Assembly (NCBI GenBank): GCA_037445635.1
Contig: JBBIKC010000005.1
Span: 1-64,000 of the forward strand
From: JBFMCC01 sp037445635
GTDB taxonomy: Bacteria; Chloroflexota; Anaerolineae; Anaerolineales; Villigracilaceae
Direction: 5' to 3'
DNA length: 64,000 bases
Under the pieces are notes generated by a model. The model ran no database searches. It was given only the letters and a program-made list of their open reading frames with translations, and was not told the DNA's origin. Positions 8,926 to 16,996 of this stretch are shown piece by piece; the stretch's first letter is position 1; each line of letters opens with the position of its first letter. The position numbers were made by a program, and so were the translations under genes.

Positions 8926-10056
8926 ATGCAAATCTTCAATCGTCTCGCCGACCAGTTCAGCAAGGTCAAGCCGTTGCCTGTCGGGCTGTATCACTTCCAG
9001 GCGGACCAGAAGCCTCTGCGCATCCATCTGCGATTGCGCGGGGATGGCAGCGGCCTGTTGATTCTCAACGCGTCCACCGTCCTGCATCTCAATCCAACCG
9101 CGGCCGAATACGCCTACCATTACATCAAAGGGACGACTCCTGAGGAGGCCGCCAGACAGATCGCTTCGCGCTACCGCGTGGCGCGCGCATTAGCCTTGCA
9201 GGACTACACCGATTTCGCGGACCGCATCCAGGCGTTGATCGAAACGCCCGACCTCGATCCCGTTTCCTTCCTGGATTTCGAGCGGGTCGCGCCGCATTCG
9301 GCCGAATTGACCTCTCCCCTGCGCCTCGACTGCGCCCTGACCTATCGCCTCCCCGAAAAAACGAAGGCTGAATACGCCCCGGTCAAGCGCGTCGACCGAG
9401 AACTGACCACTGAAGAATGGCAAACGATTCTCGACAAGGCCTGGCAGGCAGGCATCCCGCACGTCACGTTCACGGGCGGGGAACCCACCCTGCGCGATGA
9501 TCTGCCTGTCCTCATTGCCCACGCCGAAAAGAACGGCCAGGTCTGCGGCCTGCTGACGGATGGCCTGAAGCTCGCCGACAAAAAATATCTTGACCTGCTC
9601 CTGCAGACGGGACTCGATCACATCCTCTTCCTGCTTCAGCCTGAAAACGACGATTCGTGGAAAGCGCTCGAAAAGACCATGCCCGAGGATATATTCGTCA
9701 CCGTGCATTTGACCGTCACGAAAGAAAACAGGGACGGCATCCCCGCCGCCCTCGAAAGACTGGCTGGGATGGGCGTGAAATCCCTCTCGCTTGGATTTAC
9801 CGATTCCCAATTACCGATGACCGAATTCCGCCAGCGCGCCGCCGAACTCGGCCTCAGCCTGAAATTCGATTTACCTGTCCCCTACTCCGAGCAAAATCCC
9901 GTCTCGCTCGAAACCGCCGAAGACGAAATCCCGGCGGGCGCGGGCCGTGCCTGGCTGTACGTCGAGCCCGACGGCGACGTGCTCCCCGCGCAGGGCATGG
10001 CGGAGAAGGTGCTGGGAAACATCCTGCGCGATCCGTGGGAGAAAATCTACAAGTAG
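8926..10056 (+). CDS. Radical SAM-like paralogue lacking the Fe-S cysteines (pseudoenzyme)
   Basis: 376 residues; GGAGGG precedes the ATG. Residues 18-130 align with the PqqD-like part of the upstream enzyme (GLYHFQ, HLNPTAAEYA). The central part keeps ELTTEEW, GIPHVTFTGGEPTLRDDLPVLIAHAEKNGQ and the C-terminal YVEPDGDVLP region. Where the active enzyme has TYRCNNDCPHCY, this one has TYRLPEKTKAEY, so C153/C157/C160 become L142/T146/E149. The SPASM cysteines are also gone and the protein is about 90 residues shorter. It cannot hold the canonical cluster. A scaffold, substrate-delivery or regulatory role is inferred. The frame is intact throughout, so this is not a decayed gene. Confidence 0.88.
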   Translation: MQIFNRLADQFSKVKPLPVGLYHFQADQKPLRIHLRLRGDGSGLLILNASTVLHLNPTAAEYAYHYIKGTTPEEAARQIASRYRVARALALQDYTDFADRIQALIETPDLDPVSFLDFERVAPHSAELTSPLRLDCALTYRLPEKTKAEYAPVKRVDRELTTEEWQTILDKAWQAGIPHVTFTGGEPTLRDDLPVLIAHAEKNGQVCGLLTDGLKLADKKYLDLLLQTGLDHILFLLQPENDDSWKALEKTMPEDIFVTVHLTVTKENRDGIPAALERLAGMGVKSLSLGFTDSQLPMTEFRQRAAELGLSLKFDLPVPYSEQNPVSLETAEDEIPAGAGRAWLYVEPDGDVLPAQGMAEKVLGNILRDPWEKIYK

Positions 10057-10163
10057 CATCTTCGTCAAACCAGTAACTTTTTGAAAAACCCGGTGTTGTG
10101 GTAGTCATGATACAAGAGCTTGCCGCGATAGGATAGGAATGCACCAGCCAATCGAGAGGCAAG

Positions 10164-10895
10164 ATGAAACCAAGCGCCTTCACTTTCAAACGGCTTGCAA
10201 TCCTGTTGATTTTCGCTTCCCTGCTTCCACTGACAGCCTGCGGGCCTGCCGGACGGACTGAACCATCCATCAAAACGGTCGGGGAACTCAACCAGGAGGT
10301 ATGGATATATGAATGGGGCTATTGGAAGGTGGTGAACATTTGGATATTTAACGCCAACGAATGGCGGTTGATCGGCAATAAAATGGACATAGTTGTATTC
10401 CTCAAAACTTATCAGGCGGAAGGAAGAGGAGTTATAGTGAAACTCCAAAAACAAGACAGTCCAGATGGAAACGTGATTTACATCATAGAACTCGCGGGCA
10501 GAGGAATGGACGAACTGAATTGGCAGGCGTTCAATGGGACCGCTGTATTCAACCAGCAAAACGGTCAATTGCATCTGATGTTGCCAAGCCAGCCGCTGGA
10601 CGACCTGAGATCATACCAATTGACCATCCATGGGGGTAACATCCTGTCGGCCAATACAACCTCCTACGCAAACGACATGGTGCAGTGGGTAAATCCCGAT
10701 TCGGTCGATGTTCGAATGACCGGTCGTTTCCATGCCGGAGAACTTGTGCCTATCATTCTTGCGGTGAATCCGAACTTGAGAACAACCATCCCGGCCGGTG
10801 TGATAGCGGCCCTCGGCCTTCTGGCGTTGATTTTGGCAATTCGCGTCATACATAACAAGGGGCGGCGGAAATCCTTGAAGCAGCAGTCTGCGTAA
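10164..10895 (+). CDS. Predicted lipoprotein with C-terminal membrane anchor
   Basis: 243 residues from an ATG with GAGAGG upstream. The N-terminus has basic residues, a hydrophobic core and a lipobox LTAC with the modified Cys at about residue 26. The middle is beta-rich with no recognised domain. A second hydrophobic segment near residues 211-231 precedes a basic tail (NKGRRKSLKQQ). Its stop codon TAA is formed at the left junction of the MITE at 10895, so the insertion may have set the present C-terminus. Function unknown. Confidence 0.65.
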   Translation: MKPSAFTFKRLAILLIFASLLPLTACGPAGRTEPSIKTVGELNQEVWIYEWGYWKVVNIWIFNANEWRLIGNKMDIVVFLKTYQAEGRGVIVKLQKQDSPDGNVIYIIELAGRGMDELNWQAFNGTAVFNQQNGQLHLMLPSQPLDDLRSYQLTIHGGNILSANTTSYANDMVQWVNPDSVDVRMTGRFHAGELVPIILAVNPNLRTTIPAGVIAALGLLALILAIRVIHNKGRRKSLKQQSA

Positions 10896-10980
10896 CTCAC
10901 ATTACGCAGAACGTCCCGAAGGTTTTCGCTATTCAGGCTTGCTGTCCGCCCAAACCTTCGGGACGGTGCGTAACATCAGT
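10895..10980. mobile_element. MITE-like element, same ends as the one at 1636
   Basis: The element is 86 bp, flanked by TA at 10893-10894 and 10981-10982. Its ends are ACTCACATTACGCA and TGCGTAACATCAGT. Inside is a 14-bp perfect inverted repeat CGTCCCGAAGGTTT / AAACCTTCGGGACG that is unrelated in sequence to the interior of the first copy. Confidence 0.75.
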
Positions 10981-11051
10981 TACTCCGCGAAATCTACGCC
11001 AAGCGCGAAGATTCTACTCAGCACCGCAAGATTTATCTTGCCTGCGCGGGC

Positions 11052-11070
11052 GCAAAATGAATTTTGCGGT
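11052..11070. repeat. Palindromic 19-mer shared with the serS leader
   Basis: GCAAAATGAATTTTGCGGT here matches 26849-26867 with one difference. It lies in the gap between the MITE and the methyltransferase gene. Confidence 0.6.
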
Positions 11071-11123
11071 ACTGACCGCGCTATGGTATCCTTGCCGAAA
11101 ATCCCAATCGGGAAGAAACCATA

Positions 11124-11729
11124 ATGACCCAAACATCCGAACGATTCACGCGCGGCAAGGGCTTGCTGGAGCCCCTGCTTGCACAATTGCGCGCCCGCCG
11201 CGCCAACCGCCTCATCCCCGCCGAATTGCGTAATGGCAGGATTCTCGACATCGGCTGCGGCTCTTATCCTTATTTCCTGTCGCATACCGAGTTCAAGCAA
11301 AAATTCGCTGTGGACCAACTGCCCCCCAGCGAGCAGGGGAAGCAACTGGATGTCGAATGGTTCACCCTCGACTTGAACTCCACGCCCAAACTCCCCTTTG
11401 AAGATAACTTCTTCAACGCCATCACCCTGCTGGCCGTGGTGGAGCACCTCAACCCGGCCAGCATGGCCGCCCTCTTCAAAGAGACCCACCGCGCCCTCCA
11501 GTCCGATGGCATCGTGGTGATGACCACGCCCGCCGCCTGGTCCGACGGCATCCTCAAGACGATGGCGCGCCTCAACCTGGTCAGCGCGGAGGAGATCAAC
11601 GAACACGTCTACGCGTACACATTGCCGCTCATCGGCTGGTACTTCGGGCAGGCAGGCTTCGAAATGACCAAAGTCCAGTTCGGCTACTTCGAGTTCGGGC
11701 TGAACCTGTGGGCCGTGGCGCGCAAATGA
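11124..11729 (+). CDS. Class I SAM-dependent methyltransferase
   Basis: 201 residues. Motif I is ILDIGCGSYPYF (about residues 39-50), followed by an acidic VDQLPP strand end and the post-motif NAITLLAVVEHLNPA. This is the compact class I Rossmann fold that uses S-adenosylmethionine. The substrate is not identifiable; the late positions resemble small-molecule or lipid methyltransferases. The stop overlaps the start of the phosphatase gene (ATGA), so both are probably co-translated. Confidence 0.85.
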   Translation: MTQTSERFTRGKGLLEPLLAQLRARRANRLIPAELRNGRILDIGCGSYPYFLSHTEFKQKFAVDQLPPSEQGKQLDVEWFTLDLNSTPKLPFEDNFFNAITLLAVVEHLNPASMAALFKETHRALQSDGIVVMTTPAAWSDGILKTMARLNLVSAEEINEHVYAYTLPLIGWYFGQAGFEMTKVQFGYFEFGLNLWAVARK

Positions 11730-12280
11730 ATGACATCGCTCTCCCCATTCCCAACTCCTACTGGGTGGAGCCCGGGCGCTTTCTCGCAGGCGAATATCCC
11801 GGCACACTCGACCCCGAATCCACGCGCCGCCGCATGGACGCCTTCCTCGAGGCGGGCATTGATACATTCTTCGACCTGACTCAGGATCATGAACTCCCAA
11901 CCTATCTGCCCGAACTCACCGATCAGGCGCGTCGCTACAGCCGCGAGATTACGTACCACCGCTTCGCCATCCGCGACCGCGGCCTGCCCGAACCCGGTCA
12001 AATGCCCGCCCTGCTCGATGCCATTGACGCCTCCCTCGCCGCGGGACGAAAAATTTACGTGCATTGCTGGGGCGGCGTGGGACGCACGGGGATGACGGTC
12101 GGCTGTTACCTCGTCCGCCGCGGACGCACCGGTCAACAGGCCCTCGATCAACTGGCCGCGTGGTGGCAGGACGTGCCCAAGCGCGTCCACTTTCCGCGCT
12201 CGCCCGAAACCGACGAGCAGGTGGAATTCATTTTGAATTGGCGCGACCCTCACCCCGGCCCTTCGCAAAGCACACCTTAG
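11726..12280 (+). CDS. Dual-specificity/tyrosine-type protein phosphatase
   Basis: 184 residues from the ATG overlapping the previous stop. The CX5R signature HCWGGVGRTG gives the nucleophile C114 and phosphate-binding R120. The general-acid Asp is probably in RDRGLPEPG near residue 84. The protein lacks a signal peptide and is likely cytoplasmic. The last residues (DPHPGPSQSTP) derive from a partial copy of the GC-rich palindromic repeat family near 12247-12266, so the C-terminus seems repeat-modified. The substrate is unknown. Confidence 0.9.
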   Translation: MNDIALPIPNSYWVEPGRFLAGEYPGTLDPESTRRRMDAFLEAGIDTFFDLTQDHELPTYLPELTDQARRYSREITYHRFAIRDRGLPEPGQMPALLDAIDASLAAGRKIYVHCWGGVGRTGMTVGCYLVRRGRTGQQALDQLAAWWQDVPKRVHFPRSPETDEQVEFILNWRDPHPGPSQSTP

Positions 12281-12309
12281 GTGCTCCCTAAAGCGGAGAG
12301 AGAGTCAAA

Positions 12310-13041
12310 GTGAACTGGCACAGCCGTTTCCTGCAACAAGCCAGTTGGACGCGTGGCCTGCGCAAATACCTCTTCCAAAAAGCGGGATTGGACACAGCCC
12401 GGCGCGTTCTCGAAGTGGGCTGCGGCACCGGCGCGATTCTGACCGACGTCTCCTCCCCTGCCTCGCTCCACGGCCTGGACCTGGACCGGGCGCGCCTGGC
12501 CGAGGCCAGAATCCACGTCCCGCGCGCGCTCCTCGTCTGCGCGGATGCACATTCCCTGCCCTATCCCGATCTGGCATTCGACCTCACGTTCTGCCACTTC
12601 CTCCTTTTGTGGGCTCGCGATCCGCTGACCTGCCTGCGCGAGATGGCGCGCGTCACGCGCCCGGGCGGATTCGTCCTTGCACTGGCCGAGCCTGATTACA
12701 CCGCGCGCGTGGACGAACCTGCCGCGCTCGCGCCCCTCGGCCGCTGGCAGACCGAGGCGTTGCGGCGGCAGGGCGCTGATCCCTCCCTTGGGGCGCGCCT
12801 GGCCGACTTGTGCGCGCGGGCGGGGATCGAAGTCCTCGAAACGGGGACCGTGCGACGGTCCGCGCGGGAAGCGCTTTCGCCCCTCGAACGGGAGATCGAA
12901 TGGGCGGTGCTGGAATCCGATTTGGCGGGATACGTCGCGGCGGAGGAAATCCAAAAGATGAGCAATCTGGACGAACAGGCCTGGGCGCGCGGGGAACGCG
13001 TGCTCCATATTCCTACCTATTTTGTAATGGGACGGGTTTGA
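12310..13041 (+). CDS. Class I SAM-dependent methyltransferase
   Basis: 243 residues from a GTG start with GGAGAG upstream. Motif I is VLEVGCGTGAIL at about 34-45, followed by LHGLDLDRARL and the motif LTFCHFLLLWARDP, then ARVTRPGGFVLALAEPD. The pattern fits UbiE/methyltransferase-11 type enzymes acting on small molecules. It shares the direction of the phosphatase gene 29 bases upstream. The substrate is not known. Confidence 0.85.
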   Translation: MNWHSRFLQQASWTRGLRKYLFQKAGLDTARRVLEVGCGTGAILTDVSSPASLHGLDLDRARLAEARIHVPRALLVCADAHSLPYPDLAFDLTFCHFLLLWARDPLTCLREMARVTRPGGFVLALAEPDYTARVDEPAALAPLGRWQTEALRRQGADPSLGARLADLCARAGIEVLETGTVRRSAREALSPLEREIEWAVLESDLAGYVAAEEIQKMSNLDEQAWARGERVLHIPTYFVMGRV

Positions 13042-13049
13042 GAAACGGG

Positions 13050-13055
13050 TATAAT
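13050..13055 (+). promoter_or_regulatory. -10 box (TATAAT) upstream of lepB
   Basis: A consensus TATAAT lies in the 37-bp gap before the signal peptidase gene. A convincing -35 box was not seen at normal spacing. Confidence 0.5.
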
Positions 13056-13078
13056 TCCAGACGATTTGGAGGCACTTT

Positions 13079-13681
13079 TTGGAACCATCGCAGATTGAAG
13101 GTCAGACACTCACACAGGCCGGGGCCCTGCCCGAACAAAAAGAAGAAAAGCCCGCATGGAAACAGTTGCTGTTCGATCTGATGGAAACGCTCTTACTGGC
13201 TCTCGTTCTATATGCGGGGATCAACGCGCTCACGGCGCGCGTGCGCGTGGACGGGTTCAGCATGAAGCCGACGCTGCAGGACGGCGAATATATCCTGGTG
13301 AGCAAACTGGCCTATCGCATCGGCGAGCCCCAGCGCGGCGACATCATCGTATTCAGGTATCCCGGCCAGCCGCCCCAGGATTTGATCAAGCGCCTGATCG
13401 GCCTGCCCGGCGACGTGGTCGAGGTGAAGGACGGGCTGGTGTTCGTGAACGGCGTGCAGTTGGACGAGCCGTACATCGCCGCCAGTCCGCTTTACGACGG
13501 CAACTGGAGGGTGCCGGACGGATACCTGTTCGTGCTGGGCGACAACCGCAACGATTCGTCCGATTCGCACTCGTGGGGTCCGCTTCCCAGCAAGAACGTA
13601 ATCGGCAAGGCCGTCGTCATCTACTGGCCGCCGTCCGACTGGAACGTGATTGACCATGCCGAGATCCTGCCTGCCCAGTGA
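13079..13681 (+). CDS. lepB: Signal peptidase I
   Basis: 200 residues. The TTG start at 13079 is chosen because GGAGG at 13068-13072 is correctly spaced; no ATG fits. One N-terminal membrane segment lies at about 33-52. The catalytic dyad is visible: Ser61 in GFSMKPTL and Lys104 in IKRLIGLPGD. The conserved GDNRNDSSDSHSWG box follows. It cleaves signal peptides of exported proteins at the outer face of the membrane. The next gene starts 14 bases after the stop. Confidence 0.95.
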   Translation: MEPSQIEGQTLTQAGALPEQKEEKPAWKQLLFDLMETLLLALVLYAGINALTARVRVDGFSMKPTLQDGEYILVSKLAYRIGEPQRGDIIVFRYPGQPPQDLIKRLIGLPGDVVEVKDGLVFVNGVQLDEPYIAASPLYDGNWRVPDGYLFVLGDNRNDSSDSHSWGPLPSKNVIGKAVVIYWPPSDWNVIDHAEILPAQ

Positions 13682-13695
13682 GCGAGGAACACGCC

Positions 13696-13995
13696 ATGAC
13701 CAAACCTGAAACGCCCCTCTCCGAGACGGCGCCCTGCACCGAGTGCGCCGCCGGTGTCATGCACCTGCGCTTCATCACCTATTTCACCTGGCTGGACGAG
13801 GAACTCGTCACCGTGCCGAATTTTCCCGCGTGGGTTTGCGATGTCTGCGGCCGCCGTGAATACGACGAAAAGGCCATCTCGTGGCTGACCATGCTGCTGG
13901 ACCCGAACGCCGGCCGTCCCACCGGGCGGCCTCAACCCCGCCCCGCCCTGCGACCCCGGCCGGCCGCGCCGCGTCCGCGCCCCGACCGGGCCTGA
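13696..13995 (+). CDS. YgiT-type zinc-finger protein
   Basis: 99 residues. Two CxxC pairs (CTEC near residue 14 and CDVC near 49) are spaced as in YgiT/MqsA N-terminal zinc fingers. The tail is rich in Pro and Arg. There is no HTH as in full MqsA antitoxins and no toxin gene alongside. ATG at 13696 with GAGGAA upstream is preferred over a GTG overlapping the lepB stop. Function unknown. Confidence 0.7.
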   Translation: MTKPETPLSETAPCTECAAGVMHLRFITYFTWLDEELVTVPNFPAWVCDVCGRREYDEKAISWLTMLLDPNAGRPTGRPQPRPALRPRPAAPRPRPDRA

Positions 13996-14028
13996 GCCTC
14001 TCCTCTTTTCTGCACAGGAGTGACTCAT

Positions 14029-14574
14029 ATGACACTCGATACCGCTCCGCGTACCCACCGTTTTCTCCCCGCCGATATCATGACCTCCGGCTACCGTGTG
14101 GTCGGCAAAGTGATGGTTACCAACAACGGCGTGATGGGGATGATGAACGATCCCAACCACACCTACATGGAAATCCACGACGCGCGCCTGGCGCGCCTGC
14201 ACATGCCCACCAAACTAGTGGATCACTTCGAGGTGGTGCGCATGGCCAAGACGCGCGTGTATGCCCTGTGCGTGGCGCGCCGCGAGGATCTCGGTCCGCA
14301 GGCGGTGGTGCGCGGCGGCTACGCCGCCATCACCGAACATCAGGTGCGGCTGACCACGCAGGTTTACGAGATCGAGGGCAGGCTCGAAGTGCCTGGCCGC
14401 TTCGAGTTCTCGGCCATGATGTCGGACGGGACGCGCGATTTCGTCCCGATCTACGACGCGGTGCTTACGGCCATCCTCATCCCGAACCTGCGCGTGGAAA
14501 GCCCGGGCATGCTCTTCAACCGCAAGCACGTGGATTTGATGGCCATGATCAACCAGCGCGTCAAACCGCAGTAA
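14029..14574 (+). CDS. Hypothetical conserved-looking protein
   Basis: 181 residues from the ATG at 14029, eight bases after AGGAG. No signal peptide, membrane segment or known motif was recognised. The alternation of hydrophobic and charged residues (GYRVVGKVMVTNN, YMEIHDARLARL) suggests a small beta-sheet domain. It lies between the zinc-finger gene and tRNA-Glu on the same strand. Confidence 0.7.
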   Translation: MTLDTAPRTHRFLPADIMTSGYRVVGKVMVTNNGVMGMMNDPNHTYMEIHDARLARLHMPTKLVDHFEVVRMAKTRVYALCVARREDLGPQAVVRGGYAAITEHQVRLTTQVYEIEGRLEVPGRFEFSAMMSDGTRDFVPIYDAVLTAILIPNLRVESPGMLFNRKHVDLMAMINQRVKPQ

Positions 14575-14626
14575 AAGCGCTTGACCGCATCGGGGCGGGA
14601 TGATAAAATCCCCCCGCTCTCACAAA

Positions 14627-14699
14627 GCCCCCATCGTCTAGTGGACCAGGACGCAGCCCTTTCAAGGCTAAAACCGGAGTTCGAATCTCCGTGGGGGCA
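14627..14699 (+). tRNA. tRNA-Glu (TTC)
   Basis: The acceptor stem pairs GCCCCCA with TGGGGGC, with discriminator A at 14699. The anticodon loop CTTTCAA gives anticodon TTC. The T arm GGAG-TTCGAAT-CTCC is intact. CCA is not encoded. A -10-like GATAAAAT lies shortly upstream. Confidence 0.95.
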
Positions 14700-14704
14700 C
14701 AAAC

Positions 14705-14730
14705 AGCCGCGTGAGCGGCTTCTTTGTTTA
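14705..14730 (+). terminator. Rho-independent terminator after tRNA-Glu
   Basis: AGCCGC-GTGA-GCGGCT is followed by TCTTTGTTT. The remaining sequence to 14970 shows no gene. Confidence 0.75.
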
Positions 14731-14970
14731 AAGCCCGCGGCCTCCTCAAAGTCTGAGGATTTTCAACGCGCACAACTGCACTTGCGCCAAGTGTGCCGCA
14801 ACATCAAGCAATTTTGAGAAACCCATATTAAAGCCTGAGCCCCCATCGAGAGATATCATTCCAATCACCTCCCCCAACGGCTAGTCCCGCGCCTCCCCAT
14901 TCCCCCGATGCAAAACTCAGATGCAACTCTTACAATGCTCCCCATCGAACCATGATATAAGGAGCATCAC

Positions 14971-15834
14971 ATGAGCGACACGAAATCCCTCTCTGCATTT
15001 TCCGATGGACTGGCCGCGGCGGTCGAAGCCGCGTCGGCATTCACCCTGCTCGTGGACGCGCGCAAGCGCTACCCCGCCAGCGGAATCGCCTACGCCGCCG
15101 ACCTGGTCTTGACCGCCGACCACGTGGTCACGCGTGACGAGGACATCCGCGTCGGCCTCCCCGACGGGAAACGGGTCGCCGCGACCGTGGCCGGGCGCGA
15201 CCCCGGCAGCGACCTCGCCCTGCTTCGTCTGAGCGAGAAAACCCTCACGCCCGCGAAAACCGACAAAGGCCCGGCGCGAATCGGTCAGATCGTGCTGGCG
15301 CTTGGGCGGCCGTCCGAAGCGGGCATTCAAGCCTCCTTCGGAATCGTCACAGCCATCGGCGGGCCGGTACGAACCTGGCGCGGCGGCCTGCTCGAACAAT
15401 ATCTGCAGACTGAGGCCACGCCTTATCCCGGCTTCTCCGGCGGCCCGCTCATCAACGCCGCGGGCGAAGTCCTCGGCCTGAACACCTCCGGCCTGACGCG
15501 CGGCGCGGCGCTCACCATCCCCATCAGCGTAGCCTGGGTCATCGCCGACTCGCTCGCCAAACACGGCACGGTCAAGCGCGGCTATCTCGGCGTGCGCACC
15601 CAGCCGGTGGAAACCGGCCTGCTCGTGCTGTGGCTCGAAAAAGACGGCCCCGCGGAACAGGGCGGCCTGCTGGTCGGCGACATTCTCACGAAGGTCAACG
15701 GCCAATCCCTGCGCGACGCAGACGATTTATTCGCCGCGCTCACCAGCGAGACGGTCGGCAAGAAGACCGACGTGGAAATCCTGCGCGGCGGACAGCCGCA
15801 AATCCTGAAAGTGACCGTCGGCGAAAGGAAGTAA
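14971..15834 (+). CDS. HtrA-like trypsin-fold serine protease with PDZ domain, no export signal
   Basis: 287 residues; AAGGAG precedes the ATG. The triad is H51 (LTADHVV), D81 (DPGSDLALL) and S156 (GFSGGPL). A PDZ domain follows at about 195-285 (GYLGVRTQ, GGLLVGDILTKVNGQ). Unlike most HtrA/Deg proteases it has no signal peptide or membrane anchor, so it is predicted to be cytoplasmic. The next gene starts one base after the stop with a LuxR-type regulator, which suggests co-expression. Confidence 0.9.
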   Translation: MSDTKSLSAFSDGLAAAVEAASAFTLLVDARKRYPASGIAYAADLVLTADHVVTRDEDIRVGLPDGKRVAATVAGRDPGSDLALLRLSEKTLTPAKTDKGPARIGQIVLALGRPSEAGIQASFGIVTAIGGPVRTWRGGLLEQYLQTEATPYPGFSGGPLINAAGEVLGLNTSGLTRGAALTIPISVAWVIADSLAKHGTVKRGYLGVRTQPVETGLLVLWLEKDGPAEQGGLLVGDILTKVNGQSLRDADDLFAALTSETVGKKTDVEILRGGQPQILKVTVGERK

Positions 15835-15835
15835 T

Positions 15836-16432
15836 TTGATCCGCGTCCTGCTGGTTGCCCCGATCCCCGCCCTGCGCCTCGGACTGCGCGCGCTTCTGGC
15901 GGATTCCGAGGTGGAAATCATCGGCGAGGCGAATCGGCTGGACTCTCCCGACTTGATCGACACGGAGGCCGAGGTGGTCATCTACGCCTCGGCCTCCGCC
16001 TCATTGCCGGACCTCGAAGCGGGTCCCCTTCAAGGGGCCGCGTTCCTGCTTCTAACGGACGACGCCTCGACGGTCCAGGCGCTGATGCGCCGGCGCGGGA
16101 CGTGGGGTGCTCTCCCGCTGGAGGCGTCCCGCGAGGAATTGCTGGCCGCCGTTCGCGCGCTGGCGGAAGGACTGATCGTCAGCGCGGCGCATTTTCTCAA
16201 CGGACGCATCGTCTCGCCCGGGGAATCCGATTCCCCCGCGTTGAGCGAGCGCGAGGTCGAGGTGCTCGGACTGCTCGCGCAGGGGCTGGCGAATAAACAG
16301 ATCGCCGCCGCGCTCGGCATCAGCGATCACACCGTCAAATTTCATGTGTCTTCGATTTACACCAAACTGGGGGCGACGAACCGCACCGAGGCGGTGCGGC
16401 AGGGCGTGCGGCGCGGCTGGATCGCTATTTAG
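15836..16432 (+). CDS. LuxR/NarL-type regulator with degenerate receiver domain
   Basis: 198 residues from a TTG start, one base after the protease stop, with AAGGAAG upstream. Residues 1-115 follow the receiver fold (IRVLLVAPIPALRLGLRALL). The phosphoacceptor position reads VVIYAS instead of a strand ending in Asp, and the usual acidic pair near the N-terminus is missing. The GerE-type HTH is at about 138-195 (LSEREVEVLGLLAQGLANKQ). It probably binds DNA without aspartate phosphorylation. Coupling with the protease suggests a shared response. Confidence 0.85.
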   Translation: MIRVLLVAPIPALRLGLRALLADSEVEIIGEANRLDSPDLIDTEAEVVIYASASASLPDLEAGPLQGAAFLLLTDDASTVQALMRRRGTWGALPLEASREELLAAVRALAEGLIVSAAHFLNGRIVSPGESDSPALSEREVEVLGLLAQGLANKQIAAALGISDHTVKFHVSSIYTKLGATNRTEAVRQGVRRGWIAI

Positions 16433-16475
16433 TCTCTGATGCGAAACCCGCTCGAGCCGCCTCTCCCGGCGGCAT

Positions 16476-16497
16476 CCTGCGCCAAGGACGGCGCAGG
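16476..16497. terminator. GC-rich hairpin between convergent genes
   Basis: CCTGCGCC-AAGGAC-GGCGCAGG, preceded by a second hairpin GCCGCC/GGCGGC near 16456-16473. The T-run is weak, so a bidirectional terminator role is tentative. Confidence 0.45.
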
Positions 16498-16516
16498 AAA
16501 CACTTTTGCACCAAAA

Positions 16517-16996
16517 CTATTTTACCGGCCCGCCCGCCCGGAATTTTGCAAAGGGGATGAACATCAGGAAGCCGATGGCGATGACAACCTGTCCCGACAC
16601 AACGCCCACCGCCTGCCACGGGCCGAAATAGGGTATATCGGGCAGGGACTGTGTGCCCATACCGAACACATCCGCCATCCCCGCAAAAACAGCAATCACA
16701 TAGCCGGTGGCGACGAGACGGATTCCGATATCGGCGACGATCGTGCGGACGCGTCCGCGCCAGAGCGCGCCCAGCCCAAAATAGCCCCCCGTACAAATCA
16801 ACCCCAGCCCGACCAGGAACACGGCGATCTGCACGAAACCGACAACCGGCGTGCGGTCTAGGCCCAGCCAGCCGGGCTTGGCGCCAACCACGAAAATAAA
16901 AAAACCGACCAGTGAAAGGCTCATCCCAAAGCGGGCGCGTGCCCGTGAGGGCAGGCCCTGCGCCGGGGAAGGTTCGGAAGCAAAGCGTTGAGTCAT
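16517..16996 (-). CDS. Four-segment membrane protein, unknown function
   Basis: 159 residues with hydrophobic segments near 25-42, 52-75, 88-108 and 128-150. No family or motif was recognised. The start overlaps the stop of the M19 dipeptidase gene by four bases (ATGA), so the two are probably translated from one mRNA. Confidence 0.7.
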   Translation of the reverse strand: MTQRFASEPSPAQGLPSRARARFGMSLSLVGFFIFVVGAKPGWLGLDRTPVVGFVQIAVFLVGLGLICTGGYFGLGALWRGRVRTIVADIGIRLVATGYVIAVFAGMADVFGMGTQSLPDIPYFGPWQAVGVVSGQVVIAIGFLMFIPFAKFRAGGPVK

